Source of the DNA: Anaerolineae bacterium
GTDB taxonomy: Bacteria; Chloroflexota; Anaerolineae; Aggregatilineales; Phototrophicaceae
NCBI GenBank assembly: GCA_020848855.1
Contig: JADLHH010000211.1
Coordinates: 1-8,751, forward strand
Direction of reading: 5' to 3'
DNA length: 8,751 bases
The notes under the pieces are model-generated. The model was not told the DNA's origin, did no database searches, and saw nothing but the letters and a program-made list of their open reading frames with translations. This document shows positions 1-6,317 of the stretch, in pieces (position 1 is the stretch's first letter; the number at the start of each line of letters is the position of its first letter). Made by a program: the position numbers and the translations under genes.

Positions 1-15
1 CATGAAGGCGTGGTT

Positions 16-42
16 GTAGGGGCGCACGGCGTGCGCCCCTAC
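16..42. repeat. Dispersed GTAGGGGC palindrome, copy A
   Basis: Perfect 12-bp arms (GTAGGGGCGCAC and its complement) surround a 3-base GGC centre. The outer GTAGGGGC/GCCCCTAC part is shared with copies near 2043, 3016 and 4904, while the inner bases differ but stay self-complementary. That is the pattern of a REP-like dispersed hairpin under pairing constraint. It may act as an RNA hairpin for an upstream gene outside the window. Confidence 0.8.
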
Positions 43-147
43 GCGAGAATCGTGGAATATTCAAATGGTCTCTCAGCGACAGTGAATCCCGGCGTATATC
101 CCGCACTTCCCACCTCCTCACCGCCCCCTCTCCGCCCCTGTCTTTGA

Positions 148-170
148 CTCAGTCCTGTCTTTTATCCCAC
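148..170. repeat. 23-bp direct repeat, copy 1
   Basis: The bases from CTCAGTCCTG to TTATCCCAC are identical to those at 234-256. Shorter related CAGTCCT words occur between the two copies, for example at 215-221 and 222-228. The repeat sits in a plus strand made almost wholly of C and T. No function can be assigned. Confidence 0.8.
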
Positions 171-233
171 ATTTCCAACCCGCTCACGCCCCATCTCTAC
201 CCTTATCTCTGACACAGTCCTCAGTCCTCTTCC

Positions 234-256
234 CTCAGTCCTGTCTTTTATCCCAC
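234..256. repeat. 23-bp direct repeat, copy 2
   Basis: This copy is identical to 148-170. The 86-bp spacing and the related words in between suggest degenerate duplication of a pyrimidine-rich unit rather than a simple microsatellite. Confidence 0.8.
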
Positions 257-291
257 TCCACCCCCCAATGTTTGGGGTGTACATATGTGCC

Positions 292-319
292 TTGACAAGC
301 GAAACATCTGTTCTATACT
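292..319 (+). promoter_or_regulatory. Sigma-70-type promoter for the GH4-kinase operon
   Basis: A consensus -35 box TTGACA (292-297) and a -10 box TATACT (314-319) are separated by 16 bases. Transcription would start near 326, giving a leader of about 300 nt before the GH4 start codon. The operator-like palindromes at 373-466 would lie within the transcribed leader, roughly +48 to +141. Repression there would be by roadblock or looping rather than by occlusion of the promoter. The assignment rests on box matches only. Confidence 0.6.
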
Positions 320-372
320 TAGGCTGAATTTCCCACTTTTCCCGTGTTCTCCCGTCGCATCATGATGGTGCC

Positions 373-382
373 GAAGCGCTTC
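373..382. promoter_or_regulatory. LacI-family operator-like palindrome, site 1
   Basis: GAAGCGCTTC is a perfect 10-bp palindrome with a central CG, as is typical of operators of LacI/GalR-family repressors (compare the AAGCGCTT core of CcpA-type sites). It lies in the leader of a sugar-catabolic operon, which suits such a regulator. No LacI-family gene lies in the window. Confidence 0.5.
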
Positions 383-414
383 CCGTGTTCTCCCGTCGTA
401 TCATGATGATACGA

Positions 415-424
415 GAAGTGCTTC
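415..424. promoter_or_regulatory. LacI-family operator-like palindrome, site 2
   Basis: GAAGTGCTTC has one change from sites 1 and 3, at the central dinucleotide. It begins exactly 42 bp after site 1. At 10.5 bp per turn, this places it on the same helical face. Confidence 0.45.
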
Positions 425-456
425 CCGTATTTCCCCGACCGCTCGTGAACGGACGG

Positions 457-466
457 GAAGCGCTTC
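457..466. promoter_or_regulatory. LacI-family operator-like palindrome, site 3
   Basis: GAAGCGCTTC is identical to site 1 and begins exactly 42 bp after site 2. The three sites together form a phased array downstream of the predicted promoter. Confidence 0.5.
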
Positions 467-624
467 GCCTGTTTCTCCGCCGCATGATCGTCCGGTTTTT
501 CGCTCATTTCTCTCGTCCGAGCGCCGCCCCTTCTCCATACTGCCACACCAGACCATCCGGTCGGCGGTTGCGGTAAAATAGGGGGCAGTACCAACGCACC
601 TTGTACAAGATCGAGAGAAAGCTC

Positions 625-1995
625 ATGAAACTGACGATTATCGGCGGGGGCAGCGTCCGCACCCCCCGGCTCATCCCGTCGCTGGTCAGGCGCACGGCGG
701 CGCTCAAGCTTGACGAAGTGTGGCTGATGGACATTGACGGCGACAAGCTCGAACTGATCGCCAGCCTGTGCCGCTCGATGGCGGATGAGCAGGGCGCAGC
801 CTTTCGCCTCGTGACGACCACCGACGCCCGCCTCGCCATTCAGGACGCCGACGCGGTGATCACCAGCATCCGCCCCGGCAAGGAACAGGGGCGCGCCACC
901 GACGAGCGCATCGCTATGCGGCACGGCGTGCTCGGTCAGGAAACGACCGGGGCAGCCGGGTTTGCGATGGCGATCCGCAGCCTGCCCGCCATTCTCGACT
1001 ACGCGCGCATGGTCGAAGACATCGCCGCGCCGGGGGCGTGGATTTACAACTTCACCAACCCCGCCGGGCTGGTTGCGCAGGGCTTGACCTATGCTGGCAT
1101 CAAACGGGTGGTCGGCATCTGCGACAGCGCCAACGGCGCGCAGCACGCCGTCAGCCGCTTCATGCACATCCCGATGAAGCACGTTCGCCACAGCGTTTAC
1201 GGCTTGAACCATCTGTCGTGGACGGCGAGCGTTCGTATCGATCCTGACCCGGATGGCAGCGGCGGCGAGGAAGTGCTGCCGGGGCTGCTGCAGGACGAAC
1301 GCTTCATTCAGGCGACGCACATGGCGATGTTCGACCCCGGCTTGATCGCCTGGGAGAAGGCGTTCCTCAACGAATATCTGCATTACTTCTACCACCGCGA
1401 CGAAGCGCTGGCGGCGCTGATGGATAAAACCGAGACGCGCGGCGAAGAAACGCTGCGCCTGACCAACGACCTGCTGGCGCGCCTGCACGATGCCTCGAAC
1501 ATGGACGCCGCTCGCGCCGCTTACGCCGAAGTCATGGGGCGGCGCAGCGCGACGTATATGGCGCACGCCCGGCATGGGCAGGATCGCGTCAAGATGGAGC
1601 CAATCGGCGAGGACGAGGAAGGTTACGCCGCCGTCGCGCTCGGCTGCATCCAGGCGATCAGCACCGGCGAGACGCTCTACACGGGCTTGAACGTGCCGAA
1701 TCGCGGCGCGATCCCGCAGATGCTTGACGACGACGTGGTGGAAGTCACCTGCCGGGTGAACGCCGACAACATTACGCCGCTGCCGGTAACTGGCATCCAC
1801 GACGATCAACTGCTGCTGATGCAGAGCGTCAAGCTGTACGAGCGGCTGGCGTCGCGGGCGATTCTGGAACGCTCGCGCGAGCTGGCATACGAGGCGCTGA
1901 CGGTGCATCCGCTGATCGGCTCGTACCCGCTGGCGAAGGCGCTGACCGACGAGTTTCTCGAAGCGCACCGCGATCTGGTCGGGGAATGGGCGTAA
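625..1995 (+). CDS. Family 4 glycoside hydrolase, 6-phosphoglycosidase type
   Basis: This 456-residue cytoplasmic enzyme belongs to glycoside hydrolase family 4, which cleaves glycosides by an NAD+- and divalent-metal-dependent redox elimination mechanism. Seen in the protein: an N-terminal nucleotide-binding loop GGGS (residues 7-10) followed by a TP pair (13-14); GQETTG (104-109), typical of the 6-phospho-glycosidase branch rather than the alpha-galactosidase branch; NPAG (145-148); GICD with the likely metal ligand Cys166; and GLNHL with the likely metal ligand His196. Length is normal for the family. I chose ATG 625 over the in-frame TTG at 601 because a GAGAG sequence (613-617) sits 7 bases upstream and family members begin close to the GGGS loop. 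It probably forms an operon with the sugar kinase 99 bp downstream. The exact substrate (beta- or alpha-linked, phosphorylated or not) cannot be settled from sequence alone. Confidence 0.9.
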   Translation: MKLTIIGGGSVRTPRLIPSLVRRTAALKLDEVWLMDIDGDKLELIASLCRSMADEQGAAFRLVTTTDARLAIQDADAVITSIRPGKEQGRATDERIAMRHGVLGQETTGAAGFAMAIRSLPAILDYARMVEDIAAPGAWIYNFTNPAGLVAQGLTYAGIKRVVGICDSANGAQHAVSRFMHIPMKHVRHSVYGLNHLSWTASVRIDPDPDGSGGEEVLPGLLQDERFIQATHMAMFDPGLIAWEKAFLNEYLHYFYHRDEALAALMDKTETRGEETLRLTNDLLARLHDASNMDAARAAYAEVMGRRSATYMAHARHGQDRVKMEPIGEDEEGYAAVALGCIQAISTGETLYTGLNVPNRGAIPQMLDDDVVEVTCRVNADNITPLPVTGIHDDQLLLMQSVKLYERLASRAILERSRELAYEALTVHPLIGSYPLAKALTDEFLEAHRDLVGEWA

Positions 1996-2042
1996 CCTCA
2001 CCCCGTTCGCTGGTCGGATAGACATATGGGTTCGCGGAATCT

Positions 2043-2066
2043 GGGCACGACATGTCGTGCCCCTAC
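2043..2066. repeat. Dispersed palindrome, copy B (left end eroded)
   Basis: Positions 2043-2062 are a perfect 20-bp palindrome (GGGCACGACA and its complement). The right flank continues with CTAC as in the other copies, but the left GTAG flank is missing. It lies between the hydrolase and the kinase genes. In RNA it would be a stable hairpin that could protect the upstream message or lower read-through into the kinase. There is no following T run, so it is not a classical terminator. Confidence 0.75.
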
Positions 2067-2094
2067 GAAACATAACCGCTGTTAGGAAAATGCT

Positions 2095-3009
2095 TTGAAA
2101 CGCTGCGACATCCTGATCCCCGGTCATTACTTCTGCGACGTGATCTTCACCGGGATTCCCGGCTTCCCCGCGCTCGGCACGGAAATCTACACCGAGCGCC
2201 TGACGGTCGTGCCGGGCGGCTGTCTGAACACGATCACGGCGCTGCGGCGGCTGGGCGTCAATGTTGGCTGGATGGGCGCGCTCGGCAACGATCCGTTCAG
2301 CCGCATCGTCGACGACTGGGTGACGCAGGAAGGCATCGCCCGCGACTGGCTGGCGATGCTCGACGCGCCGTTCCAGCGCGTGTCCGTCGCCCTGTCGTAC
2401 CCGCATGATCGCGCGTTTATCACCTACGTCGATCCGCCGCCGGATATGCTCGACCGGGCACGGCAGGCGGTCGAAGCCGGGGAATGCGCGCACCTGCATT
2501 TCACCGGGCTGCTGGTCAATGAGCGCGTGCCCGACCTGCTGCGGGCGTGCCGCGCGCGCGGCGTCACCGTCTCGATGGACTGCCAGCACCGTCCGGTCAC
2601 GCTGGCGCAGCCGCTGGTGCGCGAGATCATCAGCCTGCTCGACATCTTCATGCCCAACGCCGGCGAAGCCCGCAGCCTGACCGAAACGTCCACGCTGGAC
2701 GCGGCGGCGGACGCGCTGCGGGCGCTCGCGCCGCTGCTGGTGATCAAGGACGGCGCGAACGGCGCGCAGGCATGGCGCGGCGGCGAACACATTCACGCCC
2801 CGGCGATACCCGTCGAGGTGGTTGATACCACCGGCGCGGGCGACGTGTTCAACGCGGGATTTCTCGCCGCCTATCGTGAAGGCAACGATCTGCTCACCTG
2901 CCTGCGCTGGGGGAATGTTTGCGGGGGTTTATCCAGCACCGGCTACGGCGGATGCTCCGCCGCCCCAACACGGGCGGTGGTGGAGCGCTATTTGCGAGGG
3001 AAGGGTTAG
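2095..3009 (+). CDS. PfkB/ribokinase-family carbohydrate kinase
   Basis: This 304-residue cytoplasmic ATP-dependent kinase phosphorylates a sugar or sugar derivative. Visible family marks are the N-terminal substrate-binding PGGCLN (residues 40-45) followed by a helix ending in RRLG, and the C-terminal signature DTTGAGD (244-250), where Asp250 is the expected catalytic base and GAG forms the anion hole. Length is typical. The start is TTG at 2095, with AGGAAA (2084-2089) at suitable distance. An ATG at 2090 is too close to that site and reads only ATG-CTT-TGA. The gene follows the GH4 gene on the same strand and probably shares its transcript. The nearby non-phosphorylating ABC importer suggests that this kinase supplies a phosphorylated substrate or handles a released sugar. 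Sugar specificity is not readable from sequence. Confidence 0.9.
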   Translation: MKRCDILIPGHYFCDVIFTGIPGFPALGTEIYTERLTVVPGGCLNTITALRRLGVNVGWMGALGNDPFSRIVDDWVTQEGIARDWLAMLDAPFQRVSVALSYPHDRAFITYVDPPPDMLDRARQAVEAGECAHLHFTGLLVNERVPDLLRACRARGVTVSMDCQHRPVTLAQPLVREIISLLDIFMPNAGEARSLTETSTLDAAADALRALAPLLVIKDGANGAQAWRGGEHIHAPAIPVEVVDTTGAGDVFNAGFLAAYREGNDLLTCLRWGNVCGGLSSTGYGGCSAAPTRAVVERYLRGKG

Positions 3010-3015
3010 GTTCTT

Positions 3016-3043
3016 GTAGGGGCGTAATATATTACGCCCCTAC
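3016..3043. terminator. 28-bp perfect palindrome between convergent operons (copy C)
   Basis: Arms GTAGGGGCGTAATA (3016-3029) and their exact complement (3030-3043) meet with no spacer. It is a member of the dispersed GTAGGGGC family. It lies 6 bp after the kinase stop and 40 bp beyond the permease stop on the other strand, in the only gap between two convergent genes. A bidirectional terminator or 3'-end stabilising hairpin is the natural reading. No strong T run follows on either strand, so intrinsic termination is unproven. Confidence 0.6.
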
Positions 3044-3083
3044 GGATTCCATTTCGACGGGATTTCGTTCGAGATGCCCGCCC

Positions 3084-3917
3084 TCACTTAATGCCGCTGG
3101 AAGCGAAGCTTTCGATGAACCGCCGCTGGAACAGGATGAACAGGATCACCAGCGGTGCGACCACGATCAGCGTACCCGCCATCAACTGTCCATAGACCGC
3201 GCCCACGTCGGTCGTCTGGTAGAGCTTGTTCAAGCCGACGGTCAGCGGGCGAACTTCCTCGGTGCGGGTGACGATGAAGGGCCACAGAAATTCGTTCCAG
3301 TGGCTGCTGATCGACACCAGCGAAAAGGCGATGTAAGTCGGGATCGTCAGCGGAACGTAGACGTGACGCATGATCTGGAGCCAGTTCGCGCCGTCGATAT
3401 GCGCGGCTTCTTCCAGCTCGTAGGGCACTTCGCGGAACGCCTGCCGCAGCAGCAGCACCCCGAATGCCGACCCCCAGTACGGCAGCATCAGCGCCCAGCG
3501 CGTATCGAACAGCCCCAGTTCGCGGATGGTGGCGAAATTCTGCACCAGCAGCACCGCCGTCGGGATCATGATCTGAAGCAGAATCAGGAACAGCAGAATG
3601 CCGCGCCCGAAGAATTTCAGCCGGGCGAAGGCGTAGCCCGCCATCGTGATGGTGACCAACTGCAGCGCCAGCACGCCGACGACGAAGATGATGGTCGTGA
3701 CGTAATGCGCGCCCCACGGCGCAATCGCCAGCGCACCGTTGTAATTCTCCGGCGTGATCACGCTGCCGAAGAAGATGTTGCCGACGTTGATCGGCTCGGA
3801 GCGCGGGCGGACGCTCATCAGCACGGCGAACACCAGCGGCAGCAGCCAGATGATCGCCGCCAAGACGGTGATGGCGGACGCGCTGATGCTGGCGAACGAC
3901 TGGCGCTCAGTCTTCAT
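3084..3917 (-). CDS. ABC sugar importer permease, MalG/UgpE type
   Basis: This 277-residue integral membrane protein is the second permease of a carbohydrate-uptake (CUT1-type) ABC transporter. It has an N-terminal membrane segment at about residues 13-36 and several further hydrophobic segments. The cytoplasmic EAA loop begins at about residue 170 (EAAHIDGAN, then a PL at its end) and contacts the ATPase. The tail has the WNEFLWPF segment common in this subfamily. The ATG start overlaps the end of the upstream permease gene by 11 bp, which implies translational coupling; only a weak AAAGA precedes it. It is the last gene of the operon, converging on the kinase gene across a palindrome. The Ugp-like resemblance is by eye; the substrate is unknown. 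Confidence 0.92.
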   Translation of the reverse strand: MKTERQSFASISASAITVLAAIIWLLPLVFAVLMSVRPRSEPINVGNIFFGSVITPENYNGALAIAPWGAHYVTTIIFVVGVLALQLVTITMAGYAFARLKFFGRGILLFLILLQIMIPTAVLLVQNFATIRELGLFDTRWALMLPYWGSAFGVLLLRQAFREVPYELEEAAHIDGANWLQIMRHVYVPLTIPTYIAFSLVSISSHWNEFLWPFIVTRTEEVRPLTVGLNKLYQTTDVGAVYGQLMAGTLIVVAPLVILFILFQRRFIESFASSGIK

Positions 3918-4827
3918 CGCGCGATCTTTCGAACACGACGAAATTTGTCACGGTGAAGATGAGCAGGATGAGCACCAGCACGACGGTCATGGCGTTGACA
4001 TAGCCCCAGTTACGCCGCTCCGGGATCGACTCGAAGATGTAGAACAGCAGCAGGTTGCTGCGGTTGCCGGGGTCGCCCATGCCGAGCACCTGAAGCTGCT
4101 CGACCGTCTGAAAAGCGAAGGTGAAGGCGATCACCAGCACGAACAGCGTCGTGCGGCGCAGCAGTGGCAGCGTCAGGCTGACCAGCTTCTGCCGCTCGTT
4201 CGCGCCGTCGAGTTCCGCCGCCTCGTAAAAGTCGCGCGGGATGTTTTGCAGCCCCGCCAGGTAGAAAATCATGAAATAGCCGGTCTGCTTCCAGATGTTG
4301 ATGACGATCACCGCCAACAGCACGACGTTCGGGTCGCCCAGCCAGTTGACGCCACGCCCGCCGAAGCTGCGCAGCACGGTGTTGATCAAGCCGACGGTGT
4401 CCGAGAACAGGAATGCCCAGATGCTCGCCGCGCCGATCAGCGGGAGCAGCGCCGGGTAGAACAGGCTGAAGCGCCAGATCGCCATGCCGCGCAGGCGGCG
4501 GTTGAGCAGCAGCGCGAACATCAGCGCCAGCGGCACGCCGACGATCACGGTGACGAAGGCGAAGACCAGCGTGTTGCCGACGATCAGCGTGAAGCTGGAG
4601 CCGATGAAATGATCCGGGTTGAACAGGTCGGCGTAATTCTGCAGCCCGACGAATTCGGGCGCGTCGCGGGCGTTGCGCGGGATGCTGTACAGGCTGTCGA
4701 TGACGGTGTTGACCGCCGGGAGCAGCGTGAACGCGAACACGAAAAACAGCGTCGGCGCGATGAGCAGATACGGGAACAGCCGCGACCAGAGCGATTTTCG
4801 GGGTGCGCGTTGGGGTTGTGCGGTCAC
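3907..4827 (-). CDS. ABC sugar importer permease, MalF/UgpA type
   Basis: This 306-residue membrane protein is the first permease of the importer. After a basic, proline-containing cytoplasmic N-terminus (about 18 residues) come a first membrane segment ending in LLPAVNTVIDSLY, the typical FVGLQNYADLF extracytoplasmic stretch, further membrane segments, and the EAA loop from about residue 202 (EAAELDGAN). Length and segment order fit the family. The start is GTG at 4827, supported by AGGAG about 8 bases upstream. It sits 124 bp downstream of the binding-protein gene, and two hairpins fill that gap. It pairs with the second permease through an 11-bp overlap. The ATP-binding subunit is absent from this cluster, so a shared MsmK/UgpC-type ATPase encoded elsewhere is expected. 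Confidence 0.92.
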   Translation of the reverse strand: MTAQPQRAPRKSLWSRLFPYLLIAPTLFFVFAFTLLPAVNTVIDSLYSIPRNARDAPEFVGLQNYADLFNPDHFIGSSFTLIVGNTLVFAFVTVIVGVPLALMFALLLNRRLRGMAIWRFSLFYPALLPLIGAASIWAFLFSDTVGLINTVLRSFGGRGVNWLGDPNVVLLAVIVINIWKQTGYFMIFYLAGLQNIPRDFYEAAELDGANERQKLVSLTLPLLRRTTLFVLVIAFTFAFQTVEQLQVLGMGDPGNRSNLLLFYIFESIPERRNWGYVNAMTVVLVLILLIFTVTNFVVFERSRDED

Positions 4828-4850
4828 GGGCAGCGCTCCTGGAAAAACGA

Positions 4851-4876
4851 GGCGACGCAGAGTGTAGCGCGTCGCC
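4851..4876. repeat. Inverted repeat in the binding protein-permease gap (copy F, diverged)
   Basis: Arms GGCGACGC (4851-4858) and GCGTCGCC (4869-4876) enclose a 10-base loop, with a trailing CCCTG like the other dispersed palindromes. It is 24 bp upstream of the first permease start codon on the minus strand. Membership in the family is looser than for copies A, C and D. Confidence 0.6.
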
Positions 4877-4903
4877 CCTGATTACATCAATTTATCGATC
4901 CGT

Positions 4904-4931
4904 GTAGGGGCACGACGTGTCGTGCCCCTAC
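4904..4931. repeat. Dispersed GTAGGGGC palindrome, copy D
   Basis: Thirteen-base perfect arms GTAGGGGCACGAC and complement surround a 2-base centre. It begins 20 bp downstream of the binding-protein stop codon. The ACGAC inner stem resembles copy B at 2043-2062. As RNA it would end the binding-protein message in a strong hairpin, an arrangement comparable to the REP hairpins after malE in enterobacteria. Confidence 0.8.
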
Positions 4932-4951
4932 GCCGATATCATTTCTGTTGG

Positions 4952-6268
4952 CTACTTGTATTCCGCCAGCAGCGAGTCGATCTGCGCCTGCGCCGAAGCC
5001 ATCGCCGCCGCCGCATCGGTCTCCGCGCCGGAGAGGACAGCACTCAGCGTCGAGTTGATGATGGTGGTCACGTCTACGCTGCGGTATGTCGCAAATTCGC
5101 GGTCGGCAAACGCAAGCTGATCGCGGGCGGTGTAGTACTGCGGCTTGGCGTCCGCCAGCGACTTGAGCGGGTCGAGATCCCACGCGCTGACGCGCGCCGC
5201 GACGTAGCCGGTCGCCGCGCCCCAGTCGGACTGAATTTCGGGCGACACCAGATACAGAATCCACTGCCACGCGGCGTCAAGCTGCTCCGGCGAGCGCGGG
5301 TTGTCGGGCGTATCGAACAGGTACAGGTTGCCGCCGCCGGTCGGCGTGCCGTAACCCGTGCCATCTTCACCTGCAGGACCCGACGGCAGGAAACCGACGC
5401 CGACATTGAACGGCGCGTTGTTCAGGATATTGGTCAGGCTGCCGGTGGTGTGGTAGATCATCGCCGCCTGCCCGCTGATGAACGCGGTCGGCGTATCGCC
5501 CCAGGCGCTACCGCCAATCGGACCAACGGCGTAGTCCGTGCCCAGCTTGGTGGCGAAGTCGAGCGCTTCCAGCACCTTCGCGTCATCCATGAAGACTTCG
5601 GTTGGATTGTTGGTGCCGATATTCTGCCCGTAGCCGATGGCGAAGCTCTGGAACATCCAGATGGGGAAGCCGCCAGCGAATGGAACCAGCAGACCCCACT
5701 GGGTGCCGTCCGGCTTGGTCAGCGCTTCAGCCATCGTCAGCAGTTCTTCGTTGTTCTTGGGCGGCTCGTCGAACCCGGCAGCGCTGAGCATGTCGACGTT
5801 GTAGAACAGGATCGGCGTGCTGCGCTGGAACGGCATCGACCAGATCGTGCCGTCTTCATCTTCGCCGTTGAGCAGCAGCGCCGGGAAGATGTCGTCGACA
5901 ATTGCCTGCCCGTCGTCCATCGCGTCCAGATAATCCTGCACCGGGACGATCACGCCCTCTTCGGTGAAGCTGAGCAGGTCAGTGGTCAGCATCACGGCGA
6001 CATCGGGACCCGCGCCGCCGCCGGAGATCTCCGTCTGGATGGTCTGTGTGGTCTGGGTATACGACCCGGTGTAAGTGGGATTCACGGTGATGTTGGGATT
6101 CAGCTCGTGGAACTGATCTGCGTAGCGCTGAATGATTTCGGCGATGGGACCATCAACCGCCGTCGGATAGTAGAAATTGACCACAATCTGATCCTGTGCC
6201 AGCACGCTCAGCGGGGCGATCAGGAGCAGCGGCACGAATACGAGGAGAAGCAGACGGGCTGCACGCAT
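4952..6268 (-). CDS. Extracellular sugar-binding protein of the ABC importer (family 1 solute-binding, UgpB-like)
   Basis: This 438-residue secreted protein captures the substrate for the two permeases downstream. It has a classic signal peptide: MRAAR, then a leucine-rich core, with predicted cleavage after Ala24 (SVLA/QDQ). There is no lipobox cysteine, so it is not an obvious lipoprotein and how it is retained at the cell surface is unclear. The mature part shows typical family 1 features: an early GPDVAVM segment, SMPFQRSTPILFYN in the first lobe, and FISGQAAM followed by a VGFLPSG stretch in the second. These resemble UgpB-type binding proteins, though a glycerol-3-phosphate substrate should not be assumed. 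The start is ATG with CTGGAG about 8 bases upstream. It is the first gene of the importer operon and has its own promoter 39-68 bp upstream. Confidence 0.92.
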   Translation of the reverse strand: MRAARLLLLVFVPLLLIAPLSVLAQDQIVVNFYYPTAVDGPIAEIIQRYADQFHELNPNITVNPTYTGSYTQTTQTIQTEISGGGAGPDVAVMLTTDLLSFTEEGVIVPVQDYLDAMDDGQAIVDDIFPALLLNGEDEDGTIWSMPFQRSTPILFYNVDMLSAAGFDEPPKNNEELLTMAEALTKPDGTQWGLLVPFAGGFPIWMFQSFAIGYGQNIGTNNPTEVFMDDAKVLEALDFATKLGTDYAVGPIGGSAWGDTPTAFISGQAAMIYHTTGSLTNILNNAPFNVGVGFLPSGPAGEDGTGYGTPTGGGNLYLFDTPDNPRSPEQLDAAWQWILYLVSPEIQSDWGAATGYVAARVSAWDLDPLKSLADAKPQYYTARDQLAFADREFATYRSVDVTTIINSTLSAVLSGAETDAAAAMASAQAQIDSLLAEYK

Positions 6269-6302
6269 GGGTTTGTCTCCAGGAGCAATAGGGCGAGTAG
6301 CC

Positions 6303-6317
6303 GGCGATTATATCGCC
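6303..6317. promoter_or_regulatory. Operator-like inverted repeat over the importer -10 box
   Basis: Arms GGCGAT (6303-6308) and ATCGCC (6312-6317) are perfect and flank three bases. The -10 hexamer of the importer promoter lies inside the repeat, so a repressor bound here would block RNA polymerase. It does not match the GAAGCGCTTC sites upstream of the hydrolase gene. Confidence 0.4.

Larger units (their letters stand above)
331..482. repeat. Degenerate 41-42-bp tandem repeat, about 3.5 units
   Basis: The segment CCCGTGTTCTCCCGTCG at 341-357 recurs exactly at 382-398, as a diverged copy at 424-440, and more diverged at 466-482. The period is 41, then 42, then 42 bp. The first two units share a following RTATCATGATG-type segment. 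Unit 2 forms an inverted repeat with arms TCGTATCA (396-403) and TGATACGA (407-414). Unit 3 has arms CTTCCCGT (421-428) and ACGGGAAG (453-460). The joints of the units carry GAAGYGCTTC palindromes, annotated separately. This is intergenic and not protein-coding on either strand as far as I can see. Confidence 0.75.
1..624. other. Non-coding leader region upstream of the GH4-kinase operon
   Basis: No convincing gene is present in these 624 bases. Short reading frames here lack ribosome binding sites and recognisable protein sequence. The stretch holds, in order: a dispersed palindrome at 16-42; a strongly pyrimidine-rich plus strand from about 100 to 265 with a 23-bp direct repeat; a small CCCCAA/TTGGGG hairpin at 263-277; a sigma-70-like promoter at 292-319; a degenerate 41-42-bp tandem repeat from about 331 to 482 with operator-like palindromes; and about 140 bases before the GH4 start in which nothing stands out. 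Confidence 0.8.

Noticed and set aside
331..482. Possible CRISPR array in the tandem repeats
   Set aside because: The units are contiguous and degenerate with a 41-42-bp period and no unique spacers between constant repeats; no cas gene is nearby.
2090..2098. A three-codon minicistron ATG-CTT-TGA overlapping the kinase start
   Set aside because: The ATG is adjacent to the AGGAAA sequence, too close for efficient initiation, whereas the TTG at 2095 is correctly spaced. Most likely chance, though it would be easy to test with a translation reporter or ribosome profiling.
319..2796. An 825-codon open frame on the minus strand opposite the hydrolase and kinase genes
   Set aside because: It is antisense to two well-supported genes. 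Its translation is rich in Arg, Gln, His and Asp without recognisable domains, as expected from GC-biased codon positions read backwards.
3754..4881. A 375-codon plus-strand frame opposite the permease genes
   Set aside because: It is antisense to two clear membrane-protein genes. The product is a low-complexity charged sequence rich in Gln, Asp, Glu and Arg, typical of a shadow frame.
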